A DNA stretch of 64,000 nucleotides from Todiramphus chloris collaris (Eukaryota; Chordata; Aves; Coraciiformes; Alcedinidae): assembly GCA_025345505.1 (NCBI GenBank), contig JANVCC010000152.1, forward strand, positions 186,001-250,000. Reading direction: 5' to 3'. The position numbers and the translations under genes were made by a program. Of the stretch, positions 47,891 to 59,068 are shown piece by piece. Position 1 is the first letter of the stretch. Every line of letters begins with the position of its first letter. Under the pieces are notes generated by a model. The model had not been told where the DNA came from and searched no databases. It saw only the letters and a program-made list of their open reading frames with translations.

Positions 47891-50800
47891 ACCATCTGCC
47901 CCATAAGGTTTTTATATGATGGATGTATCTGCTCCTAGTTTGGAACAATGGTCCCTGTTCAGAAGGCAACAGGTCAGAACTCTTCCACATGGTGATCACA
48001 GTGGGGCTGCTGTTGACCCACTAGAAGAAAATGTCAACTTGTTTCATATAAGAAAACTGAATAATGGGTACAGCATTATAGGAAACTGTCCTGATACTCA
48101 GAAAGTAACCCATAATAGAAAGTAATTTTGTTGGTTAGAAAGGACAGCAGAGGCATGCTATTTGTATCAAGTTCTAACATTTGAGTTGTTTGATAGAATT
48201 AGTTTTAGGCAATAAATTACCTGCAAGTTTAAGTTATAATAATAATATAATTATGGTAATATGCCAATAACTGCTAATGTAAGTTTGACATTCATGAAAA
48301 AAAAGTGATTTGTGTAGGTAATAAGAATTAGACACCCTAATACATTCATCTCAATGTGTGTAAGAATATCTTGGAGAATTAATATGTAAAGTAGATAAAA
48401 TGAGGTGGTTTTAAAAGATTGATTCTTCCATTTTCCCCAGGGCAGTTTTTATTAAAGCCAGACCACCCGCTTCTCCTAGGCCATGTGAAAATGAAAGAAG
48501 ATAACAAGCTGAAACCCTACTGAAAAACAGACAATTTAATTTTAGTGACAAAGAATGTTAACTCAGATCATTATTTCTACTGAATTAAGTCTGTGACTTT
48601 CTTCAATAAACTCAGACTGACTGGTCAGAGGAGAGCCTAGTGAGATTAACAAACATTAACCAAGTCTTAGCAAACTAATTTTATATGACAATTAAAACTC
48701 TTGCTTTGCTAGTAACATCTCTGGAAGGTCTACTCACAGCACACTGAAAATCAAATAGGAGATTTTTAAGTACTGCTGTTTCCAGGATAGATGATAGATA
48801 AGTCAACACATCCACCTGTGTATCAGAAGGCACAGATTCAGGTTCTTGATTGCTTCTAAGTAAGAACTACATGCACTGAGATGTATGTATTTTCTTCAGG
48901 TAAATTATAAACTTACAGTCTTCTCTATCAAAGTTGTACATAACTATATAATTCCCTACACGCTAATTGAAGAATAGGCTTCCCACCTGGGTGTAATACC
49001 CAAGCTATAATGTTGTCCCAATACTTTTTAAACTATATGGATATATAAAAAGAAAAGAGGGATTTTTCTAAGCATAGTGGGTAAAACAACTCAAGGGAGA
49101 TAAAAGTCTCAAATACCCATTTCAAGTAAGAAACAGTGAGGACCTTCCTTGCAACCAGAGTGAACTAAGCAGAAATCAGATGGATACAAACGATTTACTG
49201 CTGCTTTGCCTTTTCTGTCTTGGTTTTTGATGTCTTTTCACAAAGCAGAAGAGATGGAAACTTTCAAAAATAAGTTAAAATCTGTCAGTACCAGTACAAA
49301 AACATACCTAGTAACTGATGCAGGTATAAACACTTTTCATCTTTCTTAAAAAGATGCAGGCTGTTGAATTTTCTTTGATAATGTTGTTCTTTTAATTGAC
49401 TGTACTATGTTGGTATCATGCTGTGCTTTAATATTTCATAAGATATAGCTGTTTTATACAGTACGTGAGTTCTGATACTCTAAGGATAGCTTAAGGCAAT
49501 TTATGCAAAAATATGACTAATATAGCCCATCTCTAGATAACAGGGGTGCTTGCAGTAGCACTGTTGTGGCATAACAAAAATATAAATATATATTTTAAAA
49601 TATAGATTTCAAAAGCATATTTCATCAGTTATAAATCTGATTTAAGTTTGGTAAGCAAGTAGATCATGTCTGATTTTTGCCTAGGGCAAAATTCATGTTT
49701 AATAAACCTGTGCGGAAAATCTTGCTTTATCTCATTAAGAGTAAAAACTTCCTTTTAAACAAAAATGTAAATTTAATCTGAAGTGTTTTAATGTAATTAT
49801 ATTAGTACAGTATAACAGAAGTGGAAATATTTTATCCTGAAAATATATATTTTATTTTTAATGATTTAAGCTGTTTACATAAAAATTATGGAAAAATATT
49901 TTTAAAAGCTGAAATTGAAATTAATGAAAATTCACTTAAAAGCATTGCAAAGGGCATATCAATAGTTTTGAAATGTAAAAAAAAAAAAAAAAACCAACAC
50001 AAAAGACCAAATCCACACAAAAAAAAAATACCCAACCAACCAAACCAACCAAAAAAACCCAACCAAAAAAAAACCCAAACCAAACCAAACCAGAACAAAC
50101 ACAAACCCCCACAATGTTTACTTTCTTTCAAAACAGATCCCTTCTCCTATTTTTTCCCCAAACTGAGTCTGGTTTGCCCATGATCATAATTGCTGAGTGA
50201 TTTCTGCCTGCCCTTATTTTGACCCATGAGTCTTTTGATATATTTTATCTCCCCTGTCCACCTAAGGAGGGGTAGTGATAAAGATGCTTTTGTGGGTACC
50301 TGGCACTTTTCTTCTTTGACCCAAGCAGTTATTCAACATTTCAGGCTTTTGATTAATATAAAAAATGGTTAGAGGAATCCGCTGAACTTTTAGGTTAGCA
50401 GTTACAGTAAGCATAAAAAAAAATCCTCACACACACAAAAGCTACTTCTACATCCAGAAGCTCTAGAAACCAACTTAACCCTTAGTTCTACATAAGTCAA
50501 AAGCAACTGAGTGTCACTGGTCAAAACACCACACTGCATCACAATGGCAAGAGAAAGTGATATGCTGGTAACCAAAGTGTCTTGACATTCTTCTTATTGC
50601 TGAGACCAATCTTTGATTTTGATTGCATGATTTTTATTACCATAGTCTACATAATGATAGTATAAATAGCTTCAATCATGTAATTTAGAAAATTAACTTC
50701 ATTTTTTTTCAATTAATTTCAGAAATCAAGTGCTGTTTTCTGTAGAAAGGCTATGCAAAATTCTGGGGTTTTTTCCTATTTAAGCTAGGTTTCCAGGTGA

Positions 50801-53800
50801 CTGTGGAACTAAAATGGTAAAAGTGATTACCAAAGGGAAACTACATGCAGTGTGCCTTGATCCTTATCCTCTGATGGTTTCATCATTACGTTTTATGTGA
50901 CATGTGGATAAATGCTTCCTCATTTTCTCTCTGCCTTTGGGCTTTGTAAGAGTACCAGAAATGTAGCATATTTTTGAACACTAACATTTAAAGCTAGACT
51001 GGACAAAGCAGTAAAGAAAATATGGTCAAAAAAAACCTTCTATTGTAAAGCATCCTGACATCCATTGACAAAAAGCAGTGTAAAAGATCCAGTTATTATT
51101 ATCAGGGACATGGACTATGATAGGACAACTGATGCTTTTTATTCTAACCTCAGATTCTGAATCTTCTGTAGATACTGTTCATTTGACAGTTGCAGGTAAT
51201 TCACTGCACTTCTAGACAAAAAAGAGCTGAACCAGAAGACCAAGCAGGTTGCTATTTCCCCCTCCCTTATTTAGGCACTCAGAATGAGAGCTATAAAAGA
51301 ACCCTTCACCCTGGTGATATTCACATCGATTTTCTCCTGACAGTTCTGGACATTCGAGGTAAGCATTTGCCAGTGGTTGATGTTACAGGAGCCCCTGAGA
51401 AACAATATCCTTGTCATGCAACTATCACAAGTTGCATGACTTCCTCAAGGAACACATCAAAGAAAAAGAAAAAAAAAAGAGCAAGAGAGAACCTTGGAAA
51501 GTGATACTATGTGGAGTATCTCAACATATCTTCAGCCATATTTCTCAGTAGGAATGCCCCAAGGGTGAGGGGTAGGATGCAGGACTCCACCCAAAAACTT
51601 CTTACTTTGATGAGATAAAAGCACTGGTGTTTTATTATGAAGACAAATGAAGCTGTAATGTATTGTCCTAGCTTCTCTTCCATCATATGACAAAAGCAAC
51701 TATACATAAATCATATCAGGTATTATTTATCATGACTGTATTTTCTAGAACTTTTTTCCTTTCATAGCTAGTTGATTAATTTTAACTAACAGATAATTTA
51801 GACAGTTTACATTAACTTTATTATTATTATAGCAACAAATTTGCAATTTTACAGAAAGGAAAAAGTATAAGGAATTAGCCACAGAAAAGAAAGAAGGAAA
51901 TCTAAGAATTAGCCACAGATATTCACAGCTCTGACTCAAATCTGTTCTGAATGTTAAAGATCAGATCATAATTCAAAATGATTCAATTCCAGACTCTTTT
52001 GTCATTATGACAAAGATCAAGATTGGCACTAAGGTGTGACTAGCCCAGTTACCGTAAACATCTAAGAAATGCACAAGCAAAGCAATCAAAAAGGAGAAGT
52101 GCTAAAATAAAATATTGTCAGAGAAGTAGTCAAAAGTTAGGAAATACCAGAATTAAGGTCTCAAATACAACCTCGGTTTTACACCATGGAGTTATGCATT
52201 ATGATATCAGCCTGTGCATGATTACACTGTATTTTGTTACTTGCCGGTGGCACATTAGAGCAACCATGCACAGAAGAGGTGAAAAGCCCACACTGACAGA
52301 AGTGTGACTTGCCCTGTACCACAACAGAACTCTGATAAAATCCAGTTTCTTTGAGAAGGAACCAGTAAAACAATTATTAAATCTTCTTTCTTTCAGGTCC
52401 TGCTTCTTTAGCTGTGTCTTTATTTTATGAAAAAAAAATTACACTGATATCCTACAGTCAACAGTCTCTTTCATTATAAAACCTGATTTGCAGTCTGTGA
52501 ACTGGATGAGGAAAGAATGCTATGAAAAAAATTGCATGCACTAATGTAATTATAGATGGTAATACTTACATCTAAGACAGACTAATTAAGGCTGTATAGG
52601 AAACCTTAATTCTGACATTTTTCTAACTTCTGAGTAATTGACCTTGCAATCTCAACACTTCTCATGTATCAATTATAATTAGCTTTTAAAAACATAAAAA
52701 AAAAAACCAAAAACCACTGTTGCTGAGGCAGAAAAAAGAGAATAAATCTTTTTCTCTGGAACCAAGCTGTGATTTTTTCAGAGTCAAATCCTTCAGTACC
52801 ACTATTCAGAAGGCTGCAAGAGGACCTACCGCAGTCAGACCTGGTGTCATTAAGCACCCCTACATGGAGCAGTAACTCATCACTGGGAGATTTCCCAGCT
52901 ATTTGTTGTCAGGAGAAAAACGGTTTGAGGATGCCTGGAGTAATCCAGGACTGATAAAATTGTTGCTTTTGCCAGGTTCTGGTGATCTTGCTTTGTCTCT
53001 GTAGCCTCTGTTTCAGCCTTTCTTATCCCAGCTCCTTCCCCTGCTATTGTCTTATTTTTCCATTCTCCTGGGTCTTGCTTCTTGCACCTTTTCTTCTTCT
53101 GAGCTGAGGAGTGGCTGTTTCTTTCGCCCCAAACTGCCTGTACTCAGCCTGCATGTTCTCAGACTTCAATAACCTATTGACACCCAGGAAGCAACTGCAC
53201 TCAAACTCCAACTGAGCTGCCTCACAGACTCACGGCATGCACCTGGCATGCACCTTCAAAAAATGAACCATGAAACTCTCTGAAGTTTCTACTGAAGTGC
53301 AGTTTCAGGGGAAGCTTTGTGTGTGATTCAACAATGGTCCACTTTCTTACAGAGCCTGTAAAGTAGAGACAAAATGTCATCTGTCAAAACATGAAAACCT
53401 GGCCTCCCCATCAAGATGTTACAATATTGCATTTATTGATAGAGTTTTTAATATGTCCCTGCAATATTATCTCTTCAATCTCATTGTGAGAACCTCTTTA
53501 CTCATGTTCTATTTATTTTTAAATAATTCAGAAACTCAAGATAGAAAACTTCAGTAGAAATATTGGAGGTTCTGAAAAAGAAGTGTCACCAAGAAGCATT
53601 TTGGAATCAGTATCTCTATCTCTATTCCACATATAGTAATAAGCAGAACGTTTTGAAGTCAAATTAGACAAAAAGTTACATTCACATCATATTAGATACA
53701 CAGAAATAGCAATATATCTTTTAGAATATTTTAAAGCAAATAAAATATCTTATTGCATAGATGAGTTCCTAGTGACATTTGGAAATCTTATTTCAGTTCA

Positions 53801-54930
53801 ATCTCTACTTGAATTCCCTTGCTTGACTGAAGGAGAAGAAAATCAATTTTTATTTTTACTTCTACTTCTACATTCTAACACAGTGAATTAAATCGTGACC
53901 TGTAGTTAGCAATCAAAGTTACACAGGTTTTTCAAATGACTAAAGAGAGTCCAGGCCTAAGGAATTTCATTGATAAAGCAGAATCTGCTTTGGCCAAACT
54001 TACTTTGGAAGAGACAAGCAAAATGAAAATGACATCCTAGAACTCTGGAATAGATTCAATTTGATTTTGATGTTGTGTTAGAGGAAAAAAATACCACCAG
54101 CAACTATGACATTCTCAAAAGATATAGCCAAAACATTCTTAATACTCTATCAGAATTCTTCACCAGATGCTGCCCAGGAAGAACATCATCTTAGAATTAA
54201 TGAATATAAACAAGCGATAAATAAATTTAGAGTTAACATTTTCTCACCATTAAAACAATGAGATTCTGACACATTTGTAAAAGTAATGTGTCTATATATA
54301 CAAAAGCATATGCAGCTGGCTTCTTCTCACCAGTGCACATATTTATATATAAGCTCCCCTTAGCAGTGAGGAAGAGGCAGAGGCAATTCTAGGGTACAGT
54401 CAGTCTCTTACTAAACTAAACCTCTATAAAAAGAGCAACATCTAAATTACAGGGATAGGTTTACTAATCTATGTTGTAATCTACATTGAATTCCATCTCT
54501 GATGTCACAAAGGATTTGTTTTGGTTTTTTTTTCCAGATATCTTTTTTTGCCTTTTTTCTTCCACCCCAGATAAGCACCAGACACACTGTTTTAGCTTTC
54601 ATTGACTTCTTTTATAACTTTTCTGGTTTTGTTTGGTTTTTTAATATTCATCAGAAAAAGAGCCTCGAATATTCCTCAAGATCTAATTCTGTTTATACAG
54701 AAGAAAAAAAGCATCTGATAACCTTGACAATACTCAGTTACTCTTTCTGGAACCTGTTTATTAATAGCTTGAAGAGTTAAAGCAATGATAAGTAAAGATA
54801 ACGACTAAGATATATTTCAAATTTGGAGAAGTTTAGAAAAATTTAACTAAAAAGAGCATAGTGGATATATATATTTTAGTTACTCAATATATTTCAGTTA
54901 CTATTAAAAAGGTAGGAAAATGTCTTCTCG
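47891..54930. other. Unique AT-rich stretch, no gene seen
   Basis: About 7 kb with no recognisable mobile-element core or gene. An A-rich CCAAA/CCAACC tract sits at 49977-50099, so the frames open across it (both strands) are artefacts. The frame at 51190-51504 (+) has no domain; within it lies a splice-like pattern (pyrimidine-rich tract then AG at about 51330-51344, GAGGTAAG at about 51355-51362) that I cannot support as an exon. Confidence 0.5.
49977..50105. repeat. A-rich (CCAAA)n-like low-complexity tract
   Basis: Irregular AACC, CCAAA and AAAAACCC units cover about 125 bases, beginning with a 17-base A run. On the other strand this reads as a T/G tract. It explains the lysine/proline-rich or tryptophan/phenylalanine-rich open frames across it. 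Confidence 0.85.
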
Positions 54931-55330
54931 CAGATCACTCTGCGCTAGGTAAGGGAATGGCGGCGAAAAGGGCCAGCAAGGGGCTCTTTTGGGGGCTGTT
55001 GGAAGCCGCAGCGGGGCTGGGACGCGCAAGGGGCCGGCAGCCTGTGGGCTGTCGGGCGGCTGCTGAGGCGGCCCAGGAGGAGCGGCGCCAGCGGTGGCAG
55101 ATCCGGAGGAGGCGTCACGGCACCAGTGGCCACTGGCCAGACCACCCGCACCACACCATAAACGCAGCTCTTCGCGAACCCGCCGAGCGAACGCCCGGCG
55201 AGCGGCGCCACCCCGGGCGCAGAGCGGGCACGCAGGGAGGATGCCGAAGGACCCGCTCCAGGGGGTGAGCCCCTGCTGGGGAGGGGTGACCGCCACACAG
55301 AGGGGCGGCCGGCAAAGGGGCATTTTTTTG
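54930..55330. other. Isolated GC-rich, CpG-dense island upstream of CR1
   Basis: Roughly 400 bases are strikingly GC-rich and dense in CG dinucleotides in otherwise AT-rich DNA. Frames are open on both strands (up to 257 codons on the minus strand) because AT-rich stop codons are rare here, so openness is not evidence of coding. It sits directly before a CR1 fragment in the same orientation, so it could be a CR1 5' untranslated/promoter region joined to a later part of the element by deletion. Alternatives are an independent CpG-island promoter for a non-coding RNA or a captured exon. No TATA box is visible within it. Function unknown. Confidence 0.5.
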
Positions 55331-55399
55331 ACTTTTTTTTTTTTGGTCTTTTGGGGTCTTTTGGAAGCTGGGTGCGTGGCTCGCTTGTACCGGGGGTGG

Positions 55400-56365
55400 G
55401 CAGATGAGGCTGTGTGGGCAGAGGGGTGCACAGCTGGGTTTTGTGTGAACAAAGAAGGACTTGCTGGGGGTGTGGAGGTTGAGGGCAACCTTGGTTGTAG
55501 TGACCACGAGATGGTGGAGGTCAGAATCCTGTGTGGAAGGAGAAAAGAAATAACTAGGATGACAAACCTGGACTTCAGAAGAGCTAAGTTTAACCTCTTC
55601 CAAGATCTACTCAGTGGAATACCATGAACCAGGGCTCTAGAAGGTAGGGATGTCCATGAGATCAGGTCAATATTCAAACACTATTTCTTTCAAACTCAAT
55701 ATCCATTCATCCCTATGAGTAAGAAATCAAGAAGAAGAGGCAGGAGACCTGCATGGCTATGTGTCTTCTGGAAAGTCTTAAGTGGAAGAAGGGAATTTAC
55801 AGAGTGTAGAAAACAAGACTGGCCACCTGGGAGGAATACAGGAACATTGCCAGAGAATGCAGGGATGAAACAAAGGAACCTAAGGCCCACCTGGAATTTA
55901 ATCTGGCAAGGGGCTACAAAGACAAAAAGGAATTATTTCTTTTTTTCAGTATATCAATAGAAAAAGGAAGACTAGGGAAAATGTGGGCCTGCCCTGGTGA
56001 GGTGGGCACCCTAGTGGCAGAAGACACAAAGAAGGTGGAGTTATTGAATGTTTTCTTTGCTTTGGTCTTCACTGCTAAAACCAGAACACATGAATCCCCA
56101 ACCCTGGAGGTAAGAGAAAAGGTCTGAAGAGAGGAAAACTTTTCCTTGGTAGAGGAGGACCAGGTTAGAGACCACTTAGCCAAACTGAACATCCATAAAT
56201 CCACAGGCCCAGGTGGGATGATGCACTCACGAGTGCTGAGAGCTGGCAGATGTTATTGCTGTGTCACTCTCCATCATCTTTGAAAAGTCATGGAGAACAG
56301 GAGAGGTACCTGAGAATTAGAGGAAGGCAAATGTCACTCCAGTCTTTAAAAAGGGCAAGAATTAG
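55400..56365 (+). mobile_element. CR1 LINE fragment truncated at both ends
   Basis: The + strand begins inside the endonuclease C-terminal part: in the frame of 55094-55627 one reads V-N-K-E-G-L-A-G-G-V then G-C-S-D-H-E-M-V-E at about 55440-55520, containing the S-D-H catalytic motif of apurinic-type nucleases. It continues through the linker (about 55640-56200) to a K-K-G-K-type block at about 56345-56360, the very start of RT, and then stops abruptly. CR1 copies normally keep their 3' end, so loss of RT and tail points to a later deletion. Stops and shifts are present. Confidence 0.88.
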
Positions 56366-56505
56366 GTAAGATGCACATTGATGAGAATGACAAAAATAAG
56401 TCAGATTATTCTCAGCTGATCACTGTGTGTTAGATAAACAAGAGCACAGTTATCACATAACTGATGGAAATAAAACTGAGTCATGTTTTATTGAGTTAGC
56501 CTTGT
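56366..56505. other. Short unassigned spacer
   Basis: About 140 AT-rich bases lie between the abrupt end of a CR1 fragment and an ERVL-type LTR. It could be host DNA or the eroded edge of either element. Confidence 0.4.
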
Positions 56506-57074
56506 TAACAGACAAACTGTCACCCAGCCTATCGTTCACTCCCTTCTCCTGCAGGATGGGGATAAAGTAGAAAGAAGGCAAGAAGACTCACTGATTGGAG
56601 ATGAAGACAGATTAATGGGGAAACTAAAAGCTACGTGTGCAAGCAATGCAAAATAAAGCATTAATTTGTTACTTCCTATCAGCAGGCAGATTTCCAGCCA
56701 CTTCCTGGGAAACAAGGCTTCAGCACACCTAGTGGTTGCTTGAGAAAGCAAACACCATAACCAGGATGCATACACACATCCCTTCCCCTGATCTTTTACT
56801 GCTGAGCGTATATTATACAGTGTGGGATAACCCTTTGGTTATGGGAAATGGCCTCGGGTCAGTTGTCCTGGTTATATCCCTTGCCCACCCCCAGCCTCCT
56901 CATTGTGGAGGTGGGGTCCAAGCACAGTGGGAAAGAGAGGAAGCCTTGGTACTGTGCAAGCTCTGTTCAGCAATAGCCAGAACATGGTTATCTGCATTGT
57001 TTTAGCCACAAATGCAAAGCACTGTATGGACTGCTATAAGGAAATTTAAATCTATCCCAGCCAGACCCAGAACA
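56506..57074 (-). mobile_element. ERVL-type LTR
   Basis: On the minus strand it starts TGTTCTGGGTCTGGCTGGGA at 57074 and follows the layout of a well-known group of avian ERVL-type LTRs: an upstream TTTAAATTT section, the CCCCACC-rich middle (about 56880-56910), a TATA-like ATATAC region (about 56808-56816), and the GTTTCCCAGGAAGTGG-type block (about 56697-56712). No internal retroviral sequence is attached, so it is a solo LTR or fragment. CTTGT occurs at both 56501-56505 and 57075-57079 and may be a 5-base target duplication, though the LTR end next to the left copy is not a perfect CA. Confidence 0.8.
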
Positions 57075-57079
57075 CTTGT

Positions 57080-58140
57080 CTACAGAAAATATTCTAAACA
57101 CGTGTCCAAAACAATAGCACTTTTTATTTTGAAAGATCTCCCAAGACAAAACATGCAAGTCTTTTGTCCTGCTTTGATTGAAGTGTCATATTTTCTGATT
57201 CTTGCTTTGAATTTCCAAGAACAGTAGGTATCTCCAGTTAATTATAACCTGTGATTTTGCAAATGATCATTCACATTCAAATAAAAATTATATTCAACTA
57301 CTTAAATATTAAGGCTGAAATGCTATATTAGCTAAGATAAAATAAATATTAATCTCATTTTAACATACTGAATTTTCAACAGTAGGCTTTAGAAGGTAAT
57401 AAGATGACACTGGATGATGGAATTTCTACAAAGAAAAAAAATATAATTGTAAAATATAGACTAACCTAGTTAATTTTACAAACAAACTTATGAAATGTCG
57501 ATTCCAGCCGCCAAAATTCATTGTAATATTGCAGCAGAAAATGCAGATGAGATTTTGTTTGGAGCCAGACTTAAGCACATGCGCAAGAAATAATGGCGCA
57601 TGTAGACTCAGAAAGACACAAATAGCTTGCTGCAGTGTCGGGCATCAGAATACCCTGGCAGACTGTCTTATTTATTGGAAAAGGTCTCAATAGCTAGATG
57701 ACATGGTGTCAGAAGGCATGCCCACATGTAACATAGACAATCTAAATAGTGCCTTCGATGTAGAAATCTTTACAGCTTCAGTCTTGATCAGGACATCTTT
57801 TTAGTACAGGGCTCAAGTCTGAGTCCACCAGTCACACTGATACTTTATAAATAGTATTTTTGGTGACCATGATGACAGAAGGCTTAAGATCCTTAGTGTG
57901 GATGATGGCAAAAGAGTTAGGCTTTCTTTTAAGAACAGCTTTCTGTGGATTCTGAAAAGCTGCTAGCAGAGGGACTTTCTCAGGTTCTCACAATATTCGG
58001 TGAGAGTCCTGCCTTTCTCACACATGTTATCAAAAACAGTAGGATCGTTTTTGTAAGCTGGACCAACACCTGGTGTTTTGCTAAGTTCTGTTTATGGTAC
58101 ACTGGAAAAATATTTTGAAATGGGTGCTGTAGGACTTTAG
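57080..58140. other. Unassigned sequence
   Basis: Moderately complex sequence without a recognisable domain. The right part (about 57700-58140) may be the U3-like portion of a retroviral LTR, as promoter-like motifs follow at 58140-58225, but no ends could be defined. Confidence 0.4.
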
Positions 58141-58223
58141 CCAATCACCCTAGGAGATGGGTGATCACTGACCAATCTCCTTATGGGGCTAGGGTATATA
58201 AAACAGGGTTATAAATTAATAAA
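58140..58223 (+). promoter_or_regulatory. Compact LTR-like promoter block
   Basis: Within 85 bases the + strand has GCCAAT (58139-58144), a second ACCAAT (58171-58176), a TATATAAA box (58195-58202) and AATAAA (58218-58223). The spacing resembles the LTR at 19955-20233 and alpharetrovirus-like LTRs, where the poly-A signal lies between TATA box and start site. It abuts a gag remnant on the opposite strand. It could be part of an LTR or chance clustering. Confidence 0.4.
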
Positions 58224-58650
58224 CTTGCTTCTCAAGGGCAGCAGCAACCTTCTCCACAAAGGGTAAAAATGGCTCTGTCTGCCTCTGACATATTTTCACA
58301 TACCATGTTTTAGGAGCAGCCATTTCCACGGTCTTCAATAGAGCTCCCATGCCAACTTTTTGAGATTGCTCTAGGATTTGAGGGGGCCAGGTGGCCTGGA
58401 AATCAGGATTAGAGAAGTGATCAATTCCCATAAGGGCATCTGCTCCAGCTTCATGTCTAACATCAGTGGGAGGCAACTGCTTATTCTGTAGTGCAACCTT
58501 ATTAGCCATCTTTCTCCAGAGCTTTCCTCATGGCTATGCTCTTCCTTTGGACTCTTTTCTAAGTAAGTTTCTCTAACTTGGTAATAATTTATCTTATTGG
58601 TATGACTTAAGGGTCCACTCAGCAGCTCCACTCTGGGAAGGAAATGCACC
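58216..58650 (-). pseudogene. Endogenous retroviral gag capsid remnant
   Basis: In a real provirus this Gag segment would form the capsid lattice. The minus-strand frame 58509-58216 encodes about 97 residues without a stop. Around residues 74-92 it shows the capsid major homology region: Q-x-x-x-E-P-F-x-x-F-V, then an alanine-rich helix ending in K-Q-V. Upstream there is an A-D-A-L-M-G segment and tryptophan-proline that fit the capsid N-terminal domain. An overlapping frame (58649-58371) suggests a frameshift linking more of Gag upstream. The C-terminal capsid half, zinc knuckles, protease and pol are absent, so it is a fragment of a class II (alpha/beta-like) element. It stops right where a promoter-like block of opposite sense begins. 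Confidence 0.75.
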
Positions 58651-58764
58651 TATATGAATAAATCTGCACATCTAGATCAAATGAGGAGACTCACTAGGTC
58701 ATTAGAGGCTGCATAATACGCAAGAAAACAGGAAGACCATACTGGACCAGACCAAGGGTCTGTT
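58651..58764. other. Short unassigned spacer
   Basis: This lies between the gag remnant and a CR1 tail. It may still belong to the retroviral fragment. Confidence 0.35.
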
Positions 58765-59068
58765 TGTCTCTTCTCACTGGTAACAAGTGACAGGACAAGG
58801 GGAAATGGCCTCAAGTTGTGTCAGGGCAAGTTTAGGTTGGATATCAGGAAAAAGTTCTTTACAGAAAGAATTGTTAAGCAGTGGAACAGGCTCCCCATAG
58901 AAATGGTTGAGTCACCATTGCTGAATGTGTTTAAAAATCGTTTGTATGTGGTGCTTGGGGACATGGTTTAGCAGTGGGTTTTTAGATTTAGGGTAGTAGG
59001 TTTAGGTTGAGGTCAGTCTCAATGACCTTAAAGGTCTTTTCCAACATGAGGAATTCTGTGATTCTGTG
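58765..59068 (+). mobile_element. CR1 LINE 3' end
   Basis: The + strand carries the end of CR1 ORF2 and the 3' region: the D-R-T-R-G-N-G-type block (about 58785-58815), the R-K-F-F-T-type block (about 58845-58865), the WNRLP-type block (about 58880-58895), and finally GAATTCTGTGATTCTGTG at 59051-59068. It is 5' truncated. This copy is somewhat diverged in its last 150 bases. Confidence 0.92.

Noticed and set aside
49821-50183. 120-codon lysine/proline/asparagine-rich frame and the opposite tryptophan/phenylalanine-rich frame
   Set aside because: Both are translations of an A-rich CCAAA-type simple repeat.
54904-55677. 257-codon open frame on minus, the longest in the window
   Set aside because: It spans the GC-rich island, where stop codons are rare, and then runs antisense through CR1 endonuclease sequence. 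Frames on the other strand are equally open, so there is no coding evidence.
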